Positions 43,846 to 52,200 of a stretch of 64,000 bases of DNA are shown one piece after another. The notes under the pieces were generated by a model. That model ran no database searches. It saw only the letters and a list, made by a program, of their open reading frames with translations, and was not told the origin of the DNA. Within the stretch, counting starts at the first letter, position 1. The number at the start of each line of letters is the position of its first letter. Made by a program: the position numbers and the translations under genes. Location of the stretch: NCBI RefSeq assembly GCF_014699005.1, contig NZ_JACWZY010000022.1, positions 62,001 through 126,000 on the forward strand, written 5' to 3'. This DNA comes from Spirosoma profusum. GTDB lineage: Bacteria > Bacteroidota > Bacteroidia > Cytophagales > Spirosomataceae.

Positions 43846-44232
43846 TCAGGCGTTTGGAAGTCTTACGATGCAGTCGATTTCAACTTTGAGGTTTTCGGCC
43901 AGCACGGATTGTACCGTCGTTCGGGCGGGTTTTATGCCGGGAAAATAGGATGCATAAACGACATTGTATCGGTCGAATTCATCGATATTGGCCAGGTGAA
44001 CCGTGCATTTCACTACGTTCTCCATTGAGCCGCCCGCAGCCTTAATAATGGCCGCAATGTTGTCTAATGTTCGAGCAGTTTCCTCTTCAATCGTGCCAAG
44101 AACGAACTGCGAGGTTTTAAAATCAACAGCCGCTTGTCCACTTACAAACAGGAAATTATCGACGATAACGCCATCGGAATAAGCGCCGGTTGCAAAATCA
44201 GGATCTCGATCTGGATGGACTACCTTTTTCAC
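43846..44232 (-). CDS. RidA-family enamine/imine deaminase
   Basis: 128 residues of the YjgF/YER057c/UK114 family: FLFVSGQAAVDF, ETARTLDNIAAIIKAAGGSMENVVKCTVHLA and KPARTTVQ, where the Arg binds the carboxylate of the 2-imino acid. It forms trimers that hydrolyse reactive enamine or imine intermediates made by PLP enzymes, here presumably the aminotransferase two genes on. It is the first gene of the five-gene unit running to 37894 and lies directly behind the P3 promoter at 44270-44330. Confidence 0.88.
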   Translation of the reverse strand: MKKVVHPDRDPDFATGAYSDGVIVDNFLFVSGQAAVDFKTSQFVLGTIEEETARTLDNIAAIIKAAGGSMENVVKCTVHLANIDEFDRYNVVYASYFPGIKPARTTVQSVLAENLKVEIDCIVRLPNA

Positions 44233-44269
44233 GAAAAAGAAAATATTATTTTATGAAAGATCTGCTTTA

Positions 44270-44330
44270 CAAAAGTACGTACCGCCGTAATAAGTGTTCT
44301 TCTACTTTCTCATGGATTACTAATACTATT
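44270..44330 (-). promoter_or_regulatory. ridA-operon promoter with AraC-type operator (site P3)
   Basis: On the minus strand: AATAGT (44330-44325), 18 nt, AGTAGAAGA (44306-44298), 20 nt, TACTTTTG (44277-44270). The spacing matches P1 and P2 within one base, and the box lies 38 nt before the ridA start. The inner ATAAAAGCA is not kept. Confidence 0.6.
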
Positions 44331-44386
44331 TTTTAGTAGGCTTTTAGGATTGCTACGTTGAATTCGGCGGTATTAGTACCAGGCTG

Positions 44387-44435
44387 TTTGTCATGCTTCC
44401 GCTCCGGCGGCCCGGCTTCGTCAGCATGACAAAAA
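44387..44435. repeat. REP-like palindrome, family A copy 6
   Basis: Arms TTTGTCATGCT and AGCATGACAAA with a GC-rich loop CCGGCGGCCCGG; the GTCATGCT form links it to copy 5. It lies between the SDR stop (44462) and the P3 promoter, so it may end the upstream operon. Confidence 0.8.
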
Positions 44436-44461
44436 CCTACTAATGCTGATTTGGCAACGTA

Positions 44462-45241
44462 TCAGGCATTCAGCCCACCATCCATCAGAATGTTTTCTCC
44501 ATTGATGTAAGCACCAGCGTCAGAAGCCAGCAGCACAACCAGCCCTTTGATATCGTCCTGATTCGCCATGCGACGTAGTGGTACTTTCTTACAGTAATTT
44601 TCCAAAAACCTTTCCGGCTGGTTGTTAAATAATCCGCCGGGGCTGATGCAGTTAAAGCGGATATTTTTACCGGCGTTCATCTGCGCCATATACCGTGTGA
44701 GGTTAATCAGACCGGCGTTATGGAAAAAATAATCGGGGGGAAGATCGCCCATGTTTACGGTGCCATCATAGTTGGATAAATCAGGGCCGAACATACCCAT
44801 CATCGACGCAATATTAATCACGCTTCCTCCCCCACTCTGAACAATCAAATCTGTCATTTCGCGGAGCAAATCCATCATACCCGTCGCATTGACCTGCATC
44901 GATTCGTCGAACTGGCTCATCGGTGCGTTGTAGCCTTTCATCGGGCGAGAAACGGCATTGTTTACAAATCCGTCGAGTTTCCCAAATATCCGTTGAACCT
45001 CGTTCTTTAAAGCCATCACCGATACGTGACTGGCCTGGTCTACCTCCATCGGATGCACATCTAAACCACGATCTGTAAATAATTTCGCCGTTGCTTCGGC
45101 CGATTTTACATCTCGAGACGTAGTGATTACAGTAGCATCAGCTTCGGCAAGGCCTTCTACGATGCATTTGCCGTAATTGCCTGATCCTCCAGTCACTAGG
45201 ATGACTTTTTCTTTTAAACTGAGCAGTTCTTTTACGTTCAT
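44462..45241 (-). CDS. SDR-family protein lacking the catalytic lysine
   Basis: 259 residues, SDR fold: GGSGNYG at 18-24, NNA at 94-96, S146 in INIASMMG, and Y171. The YxxxK motif reads YFFHN (codons TAT TTT TTC CAT AAC), so the catalytic lysine is Asn175. The downstream ISPGGLF and GENILMDGG segments are normal. It may bind nucleotide without hydride transfer, use a different proton relay, or be a recent loss-of-function variant. It is the last gene of the 48013-44462 unit with aldolase, aldo/keto reductase and Gfo/Idh genes. Confidence 0.82.
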   Translation of the reverse strand: MNVKELLSLKEKVILVTGGSGNYGKCIVEGLAEADATVITTSRDVKSAEATAKLFTDRGLDVHPMEVDQASHVSVMALKNEVQRIFGKLDGFVNNAVSRPMKGYNAPMSQFDESMQVNATGMMDLLREMTDLIVQSGGGSVINIASMMGMFGPDLSNYDGTVNMGDLPPDYFFHNAGLINLTRYMAQMNAGKNIRFNCISPGGLFNNQPERFLENYCKKVPLRRMANQDDIKGLVVLLASDAGAYINGENILMDGGLNA

Positions 45242-45256
45242 CTTGCCTGGATTCCC

Positions 45257-46174
45257 TTATAGATTAATTACCGCTCCACCCTGCTCCTGACTTTCTTGGG
45301 CAGCAATGAGTACGCGCATAAGATTCACTGTTTTATCGAACGAAATCCGGGGTTTTCCTTCTTCTACGGATCGCAGAAATTCGATGAGGTTGTCCCGAAA
45401 CATGGAATAGGAATTTCGGATGTCGATCAATTTCCAGCCTTGTTGGCCAAAAAGAGAAATCTGGAACGTACCACTGATATCGTTGAATAAATGGAGCATG
45501 ACGACCAGCCCATCTTCCAGTATAAGCTGTACGATTTCTTTGTCTGGCTCGCCAATGTGCCGAACCGAAACAGGCTGTGGATCACCGAGAATACCAAAGA
45601 TACCTTCGAGTAGATGAATGCCGTATTTTTTCCAATCCTTCTTACCAACCGCCGTTACCAGTTCCAGTTTGCCGAATGATTTTAACTCCTGGCGCGCAAT
45701 TCGGCACTCATTGGCATACCGCATGGACGAACACGACATAATGAATTTTCCGGCAGCGGATTGCGCTGAAAACCAATCGAGGTCTTCCGTAGAATACGTA
45801 AGCGGTTTGTCAATAAAAATTGGTATGCCAGCTTCAATAAACGGCTGGGCCATCTCCTTATGCTTTTCCGGATCGTCGCGGGCGAGAATAATGGCGTCGA
45901 CTTCGCCAATCATGTCTTCCAGCTTTTCAACTGTGTTGGCAATGCCAGCCCCTTTAGCAATGCTGCTGGCGATGGCCGGTTCCTGCGCCCAAACATGGGT
46001 CACTTTTGCGGTGTCTATCCCTACCGTATCACGGTTGGCGTTGAGGTATTCAGCAACGGCCGGATAACCGATTCGGATAATTTCATCCCCGTCAAATACG
46101 CCATTAATAATGGCCGACCAGGAGTAAGGATGGGCGTTTCCGGGACTCATCCCGATGATTCCAATTTTTAGCAT
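45257..46174 (-). CDS. Gfo/Idh/MocA-family oxidoreductase
   Basis: 305 residues. N-terminal Rossmann half with a relaxed loop (GIIGMSPGNAH) and DKP at 122-124 (FIDKPLT), the place of the EKP signature whose lysine takes part in catalysis. The C-terminal half is the alpha/beta substrate domain. A histidine near residue 188 (YGIHLLEGIFG) is in the usual active-site position. These enzymes oxidise or reduce sugars, inositols and related polyols with NAD(P). Its position between an aldo/keto reductase and an SDR supports sugar or polyol breakdown. Confidence 0.82.
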   Translation of the reverse strand: MLKIGIIGMSPGNAHPYSWSAIINGVFDGDEIIRIGYPAVAEYLNANRDTVGIDTAKVTHVWAQEPAIASSIAKGAGIANTVEKLEDMIGEVDAIILARDDPEKHKEMAQPFIEAGIPIFIDKPLTYSTEDLDWFSAQSAAGKFIMSCSSMRYANECRIARQELKSFGKLELVTAVGKKDWKKYGIHLLEGIFGILGDPQPVSVRHIGEPDKEIVQLILEDGLVVMLHLFNDISGTFQISLFGQQGWKLIDIRNSYSMFRDNLIEFLRSVEEGKPRISFDKTVNLMRVLIAAQESQEQGGAVINL

Positions 46175-46221
46175 CGTACGGATTGACGTAGTGATGGTTG
46201 CTACATCCTATACTAATTCAT

Positions 46222-47178
46222 TTATTTTAACCAGCCCATGTTGTGCCAATGGGTCATGTTCAAAAAATCAGGGTCGGGATACGCTAACTGTGTGGCCTGA
46301 CGTAGCAGTTTCTCGTCCAGATAAAACCCATTGGCCGTACGTAGCGCTTTATGCAGGTATTCTTTTTTGTCGATACCAATCAACACCGACGAAACGCTGT
46401 CGAACGATAAGGCAAACTGAGTAGCCAGCGTCGGTAAATCCGATAAATTTTCGTTCAGCAAACGCCGGTAGTTCTGGATATGCGTTTCCACTTGTGACAA
46501 TGCCGGATGCAGATTTTTTCCACGATCACTCAGCAAACCCTTCATCAAAACAGAGCGAATTACCAGCCCGATTCCATGTTGCGCTGCCTTGTCAAAACAC
46601 TGGCTATGCGTTTGATCCATTAGATTAAACGGCAACTGAATAACATTCCAATTGCCTGATTCAATCGCTAATTCAGTTTCTGCCGTAAAGTACGTAGAGG
46701 CACCCGTTGCCCGAATCAAACCCTTTTCTTTCAAACCAGCAAAGGTATCCGCAATAACTGCTCTCGATAAGATTTCCGCGTCGACCTGATGCAGCATGTA
46801 CACATCGACGTAGTCCATCTTTAGCGCAGCTAGACTTTCCTGGAGTGATGTTTCAATAATCGTTTTCAACTGACGATCAGCGGGCAATTGTCCGTCCTTA
46901 CCTCGCAGATGTTTGCATTTAGTGGCTAGTACGATTTCTCCTCTACGTCCTTCAAAGGCGTTGCCCATGATGGTTTCGCTGGCTCCATACAGTCGCGCTG
47001 TATCGAAAAAATTAATGCCTTTGTCCAGTGCTTCGTGAAGCAAATCAATAGCTTCCTGCTGAGAAAGCATATCGGCCTCACTCTCTACACCAATGCCGTA
47101 GGGAACGCCGATTTCAACACCGCCAAAAGCAATTTCAGATACCGAAAGGCCGGTTGTTCCCAGAGGTCTCTTCTTCAT
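46222..47178 (-). CDS. Aldo/keto reductase
   Basis: 318 residues with the AKR tetrad D59, Y64 (FFDTARLYGASE), K87 (LATKC) and H130 (DVYMLHQVD). The start RPLGTTGLSVSEIAFGG is typical of bacterial AKRs that act on aldoses and small aldehydes. It could reduce the aldehyde released by the neighbouring HpaI-type aldolase. Gap of 28 nt to the aldolase gene and 47 nt to the Gfo/Idh gene, all in one direction. Confidence 0.87.
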   Translation of the reverse strand: MKKRPLGTTGLSVSEIAFGGVEIGVPYGIGVESEADMLSQQEAIDLLHEALDKGINFFDTARLYGASETIMGNAFEGRRGEIVLATKCKHLRGKDGQLPADRQLKTIIETSLQESLAALKMDYVDVYMLHQVDAEILSRAVIADTFAGLKEKGLIRATGASTYFTAETELAIESGNWNVIQLPFNLMDQTHSQCFDKAAQHGIGLVIRSVLMKGLLSDRGKNLHPALSQVETHIQNYRRLLNENLSDLPTLATQFALSFDSVSSVLIGIDKKEYLHKALRTANGFYLDEKLLRQATQLAYPDPDFLNMTHWHNMGWLK

Positions 47179-47206
47179 TAGGCTAAGCGTTCAGTGATAC
47201 GTAGGC

Positions 47207-48013
47207 TTATTTTTCGAGATAAGACGTAGATGATACGTTGGTAGACGTAGTGCCAAACGCCTTGACCAAATCCTGACAGTAATTTTTTAATCCTACTACG
47301 TCGGCCCCTATACTGACGAATTGATACCCCATTGACAGCAGTTCGGCCAGATTACCCGGACCGCCAACCGTTCCGGCAAATTTTCCGTGTTTTCGGGCTA
47401 CCTCAGCTACTTTGATACGTGTTTCAAGCAGTTTCGGGTGATTCCATTGTCCGGGTGCGCCAATGCCCTGACTGAAATCGCCGGGTCCGAAAAACAGCAT
47501 ATCATATCCTTCGAGGGCGGCAATGGCGTCGAGTTCTTCCAGTGGTTCCGGGTCTTCGATCTGGAGAATCACGAAACGCTGTTCGTTAGCTTCCTTCAGA
47601 TACGTATCGAAATCCAGTGCCGTATATGCACCATCCGCATTGCCACCGTCAATCGGTCGCCGGCCAACGGGGTGGAACCGGGTCATGTCCACTATTTTTT
47701 TAGCCTCTTCCAGACTCATCAGATGCGGAACCATAATTCCGGTAGCATCGAGTTCAAGGGGGCGGATATAATCGCTGTAACTCCCCCGAGATACACGTAC
47801 CAGCAAATCAGCCTGTTGCGATTTGGTCGCCCAGACATGCGCGGCTACGGTCGACCAGTCCTGCCCGATATGTTCCTGATCAATCCAGACGCAATCGAAC
47901 CCTGAAATCGCTGCGAGTTCAGCTACTCTTGGATCTGCCAGGTTTATCTTAAAACAGCTTACCATTTCTCCGGATCTGAGTTTCTTCAGAACACGACTTT
48001 CGCGCATTTTCAC
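47207..48013 (-). CDS. HpcH/HpaI-family class II aldolase
   Basis: 268 residues, TIM-barrel aldolase of 2-keto-3-deoxy acids. Active-site features: DQEH with H48, R74 in LVRVSRG, metal ligands E153 (LQIEDPE) and D179 (FFGPGDFS). Members split 2-keto-3-deoxy sugar acids into pyruvate and an aldehyde, for example 2-keto-3-deoxyrhamnonate to lactaldehyde. As first gene behind promoter P4, followed by an aldo/keto reductase, Gfo/Idh and an SDR, it would be the lower end of a pathway in which a sugar is oxidised to an acid, dehydrated and cleaved. The substrate is inferred only by analogy. Confidence 0.85.
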   Translation of the reverse strand: MKMRESRVLKKLRSGEMVSCFKINLADPRVAELAAISGFDCVWIDQEHIGQDWSTVAAHVWATKSQQADLLVRVSRGSYSDYIRPLELDATGIMVPHLMSLEEAKKIVDMTRFHPVGRRPIDGGNADGAYTALDFDTYLKEANEQRFVILQIEDPEPLEELDAIAALEGYDMLFFGPGDFSQGIGAPGQWNHPKLLETRIKVAEVARKHGKFAGTVGGPGNLAELLSMGYQFVSIGADVVGLKNYCQDLVKAFGTTSTNVSSTSYLEK

Positions 48014-48060
48014 GGTTCCAGAATGATTATTGGTGGATTCACTACGTGGTAAAGGTGACT

Positions 48061-48120
48061 CAAAGGTATGTAGCCCGACTTCCGATTGCTATTACTTTTA
48101 TATCGGTTTATGATACATTT
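48061..48120 (-). promoter_or_regulatory. Aldolase-operon promoter with AraC-type operator (site P4)
   Basis: On the minus strand: AAATGT (48120-48115), 18 nt, AGTAATAGC (48096-48088), 19 nt, TACCTTTG (48068-48061), 48 nt before the aldolase start. ATCATAAA after the first half-site matches GTCATAAAA of P2. This is the weakest of the four sites, but its spacing is exact. Confidence 0.5.
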
Positions 48121-48254
48121 TTTCAGTACGCTACGGATTCAAGAATTTTCCATTTACGGGAATAGGCTCGAATTGAGTCGATTTTAATAAAGGGAAACAG
48201 AATTTTGTGTTGACGACGGAAAATAGACCTGTTAAATAACATCACTCCGAGACA

Positions 48255-48770
48255 ATGATATTACCAAAGGAAAGAGACCCCAGATTCATAACCATACGGC
48301 GCGGTGGCACGTTAACCGACTCAACGCATCATCTACTTGCCTTATGGGCCGCTACTTGCGCCGAACACGTACTGCACTTATTTGAGCAAGCCAGCGCTGC
48401 CGATACACGACCAAGGCAGGCCATCAAATTAACCCGAGCATGGGTAAATGGAGAGATAACGATGCAGCAGGCCCACAAAGCTGCTTTCGCGGCAAATGCG
48501 GCTGGAAAGGGACTGCCTGATGCGGCCAGATTTGCCGCCCTGGCCGCTGGCCAAGCTGTAGCTGTGGCTCACGTAGCAGCCCATGAACTGGGTGCCGCAG
48601 CCTACGCAATCAGAGCCGTCAGGGAGTCGGTTGCTGAAATTGAGAGGAATAAAATCGGACAAAACGAATGTCAATGGCAGCGGGACCAATTGCCAGATGC
48701 GATTCATGAGCTTGTTTTGGATGACCAAAAATTAAGAAATCACCTATGCTGGTCTATGTTTACTTGTTGA
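48255..48770 (+). CDS. Imm-5-like putative immunity protein
   Basis: 171 residues, all-helical, with FITIRRGGTLTDSTHHLLALWAATCAEHVLHLFE at the start and AWVNGEITMQQAHKAAFAANAAGK in the middle, the pattern of proteins annotated as putative immunity proteins (Imm-5-like). Alanine-rich helices (AAGQAVAVAHVAAHELGAAAY) follow. Such proteins accompany polymorphic toxins, but no toxin gene is adjacent here, so it is an orphan and its real role is open. It starts 137 nt from promoter P4 of the divergent aldolase unit. Confidence 0.7.
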   Translation: MILPKERDPRFITIRRGGTLTDSTHHLLALWAATCAEHVLHLFEQASAADTRPRQAIKLTRAWVNGEITMQQAHKAAFAANAAGKGLPDAARFAALAAGQAVAVAHVAAHELGAAAYAIRAVRESVAEIERNKIGQNECQWQRDQLPDAIHELVLDDQKLRNHLCWSMFTC

Positions 48771-48842
48771 CGTAGCAAAAACTATTTTTTTGACAGGAAA
48801 CTCATAACTCACTCACTTCAAAAGGCTGACTTTCAATCGTTT

Positions 48843-49131
48843 CTACGTTAGCATGAGCGCTACCTTAAAGCCGTTTTCATACGTAATACGTAACACACCG
48901 CCGATACGTGTGGCCCGCATCTGCATGTTCAAAAGGCCGAGTCAGTCGGTGTTTGCCCCTTTTTTGACGTACCATTATCATAAACGAGTAGATACAACTG
49001 CCGATTGGATTCACGGAAGGCCATCGTTACGTGTGTGGCATCCGAATGTTTGCAGATGTTGGTGATGGCTTCCCAGCTACACCGGCAAAGTAACGTATCA
49101 GACGGGGCCCAAGCTGAGGCTGGGGTTCTAA
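48843..49131 (-). pseudogene. Histidine-kinase ATPase-domain remnant
   Basis: Minus-strand translation gives SWEAITNICKHSDATHVTMAF and LYLLVYDNG, the N-box and start of the G1 region of a two-component kinase, then a frameshift near 48940, after which GLLNMQMRATRIGG and FKVALMLT complete the domain to TAG at 48843. The sensor, dimerisation part and start are missing: the reading frame breaks off about where the 44-bp palindrome begins (49135). It looks like a truncated and frameshifted relic. Confidence 0.7.
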
Positions 49132-49134
49132 AAG

Positions 49135-49234
49135 GTTGTGACACAGAGATGCACGGAGTGTAAAAGAGATTCACAGAGGTTTTACTAATTCTCTGTGAAT
49201 CTCTTTTACACTCCGTGCATCTCTGTGTCACAAC
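49135..49234. repeat. Perfect 44-bp inverted repeat (family C)
   Basis: Arms 49135-49178 and 49191-49234 are exact complements around a 12-nt loop (GTTTTACTAATT). The outer ends are GTTGTGACACAGAG. CGTAATTCACGTG follows at 49241, a near copy of the 13-mer seen beside families A and B. It carries no coding frame. It could be a non-autonomous mobile palindrome or a very strong terminator of the PKD gene. Confidence 0.9.
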
Positions 49235-49275
49235 TTCAACCGTAATTCACGTGAAGTATGAAAGTACTTTACCTA

Positions 49276-52200
49276 TTATCGCTGGATTAATACCCGTAAC
49301 GTAGTGGCCGCTTGTCCGGCAGGTTTAATCTGCATTAAGTAAAGTCCATCCGGTAGCTGTCCAAGCCCGAAACGGTACGGCTCTGCGGGGGCTGCTTCGA
49401 GATGCGTGCGTTGAAGCGGGCGGCCTGAGAGATCATTAAGTTGCAGGCCAACCGGCTGACCAAGAGCCGGACGCAGATCAATCAATACATGGTCGCTGGC
49501 TGGATTGGGCCACATACCAAACGTAGCAATCACCTCCTCCACGCCTGATCTGGCCCCTGCCGGACACGTCGTTTCGGAAACGCTCCATTGCTGATTCTGG
49601 CCCGTTCCCAGCGTCTGCTGAATGATTGCAGCACCGTCAGTCGTACTGGCATTCCGAACAGTGATGGCTTTGTTAGAATTACGATTGCTGAACGTATAGA
49701 AACCCTCAGCGTTACGTTGCACAGCCCACTGCTGATGACTGCCTCCCCAATACGTCCACTGTTCCAGCAACACATCATCGGCCGTCGAGAAACTGGGCGC
49801 CTGAATTCCTTTCTGATTGTGCAGTACCACCATTTTGTAATAGCCACCGTCAGTCGGGATTAGCCGCCACTTTTGCCATGCCTGATCGACATTGGCGTTC
49901 TGCCGCAGGTTGGCCCCATCGTCGTAGGAACCATTCGGTACGTTCAGTACCAGCCCACTGCTACGTGACTGGATGCGGTAACACTTGGCCGGATCGATAC
50001 TGACGACCGAAGTTGGTGGTGGCGCGGTAGTGGTAGACGAAGGTGGAGACGTAATGGTCGTACAGGCGCGTTCTTCAATGAGCCACTGCTGATTATTACC
50101 CCCGTTCGGCGTATTCTGAACAACTAAACCTCCTTCATCTGAGTTACCATTCTGAACTTCGAGTGCCTTGCCTGAGTGACGGGCCGCAATCTGGAAATAA
50201 CCGCTGGTGTTACGTAGCAGGGCAAAATGCTGGTTATAACTCCAGTTTCCGTTGAACGTCCATTGCTGAAGGGCAGCGCCATTTTGCTGCGATCCCCACA
50301 ATACGTCGATGACTTTGTTACTGTGCACCGCGCCGATTTTATAGTAACCATTGTTTGTAGCTTCGAACCGCCACCGCTGCGATTGCTGATTGGCGTCGGT
50401 ACGTTGGCGAACCAAAGCGCCATCCTCCAGGGAGCCGCCCTCTACGCCCAGCACCTTTCCACTCACCCGCGATACCAGCCGGTAGCATTTGTCGGGTTCA
50501 ACGGTCAAAACAGAGCCTGAAGTCGAGTTGAGCGAGATGTTAAATACCTGACTTGTGCTACGTTGCCCTTTACTATCCGTCACTGTGAGTTGAGCCGTAA
50601 AATTGTTGATGGTTCCTGATCCGTGCTGCCCGGTTTGTGTAGTAAATACCTTCACAGGATTTGCTACGTTCAGATACGTACCATCACTAAACGCCCACTC
50701 ATAGAAAAGCTGATCACCGTCGGGGTCAGAAGATTTATCGCCAGTGAACGTAACACTCAAAGGTGAAGTACCCGTTAGCGAGGTAGACGTAGCCACGACC
50801 ACGGGCGGACGGTTGACGGTCGACGATTTTGTATTCACTTCTACCCCACCCGACCAGCCATCTGAATGGGCAGAGACCCGGAAATAATAAAGTTGCCCTG
50901 GCGTCAGGTCAGTTACTACCACCGAATTTCCCGTACCCAAATAAAGTACCCTGGCAGCATCTGCTGGGTAAGTCGCTGGGTTAGCTGTGAAGCTAGAGCT
51001 GACTGTACTAATAACTGAATTAGGATCAGGTATATAGCCAAGGATAGTTGAGCCGGGCTTACCCACAACTAGCACTTTATCGAAGGGGATTGTCGGATTC
51101 GTCCAGATGAGCCGTACACTGCTGCTCGTGAGTGTAGTGGCCGTCAGGCCGGTAACATTTAGCTTAGGCGAGTTGCAGTCGGGGTAAATCTTAACCGAAT
51201 CTTGGGCCGTGAGGTTGCCTATATCCGTCACCTTCAGCGTAAATACGTAGTAGTAATCGTCAATACCGTCGCAACCTACGGGTGAGACCGTAAATACAGG
51301 ATTAGTGCCCGTCATGTAGGTTGGGTATTGATCCTTGCCGTTAATGCGCAATTTTCCCTGCCAAAGATAGTTCACCCTGTCGGGCACATCGTCGGTAACA
51401 GTAGCGGCCAGCGTATAACTGGTGGTCATGTTGAGCGCGTACTTTGATAGGTTTACTGGCGTCGTAATCTTGGCCGTCGGAGGTGGATTAGTAACACTCA
51501 CACTGATTGTCTGAAATCCACTATATCCTCCTTTGTTATCGCCCACAGACATCCTAACCATAAAACTCGTTTGTGGGTATCCCCCTTTACCCAGAATTGG
51601 GGTAAATACATGGACGGGATTGGCTACGCTAGACGAGCTGCCATCGCCAAAATCCCAACTGTAGGTAATTGGATCACCATCGGGGTCGTAAGATTTGTTG
51701 CCAGTAAAGGTCACGCTCAGGGGCGACGTACCCGTTAGCGAGCTCGCTGTAATCACCGCCACAGGTGGTTGATTGGGAGTCGATGCTTTCGCGTTTACCT
51801 CTATACCGGCATTCCACACGGCGCCAGTTGAGGGAGCCGTTCCTTTGCGGGTGTAGACTCGAAAATAATAGGTTTGCCCCGGTGTCAGGTCAGTTACTAC
51901 CAACGAAGTAGACGTACCCTGATATAAAGCCTTGCCACCAAGGGCTACTGTGCCCGTAGCGGTGAAACTATTGCTGGTAGCGTACGTAGCACTGTTAGGA
52001 ATATCGGTGAAACCCGACCCGGCTTTCCCTACTACCAGTACATCGTCGAACGAAGTACTGGGGTTGATCCAGTTGAGCCGTACACTGGTAGTATTGAGCT
52101 GAGTCGCTGTCAGGGTAGCCACATTAAGCGTAGGTGTGCTACAATCAGGGTAAATTTTAACGGAATCTACCGTTGAGGAAAGCCCACCTAAATCCTTCAC

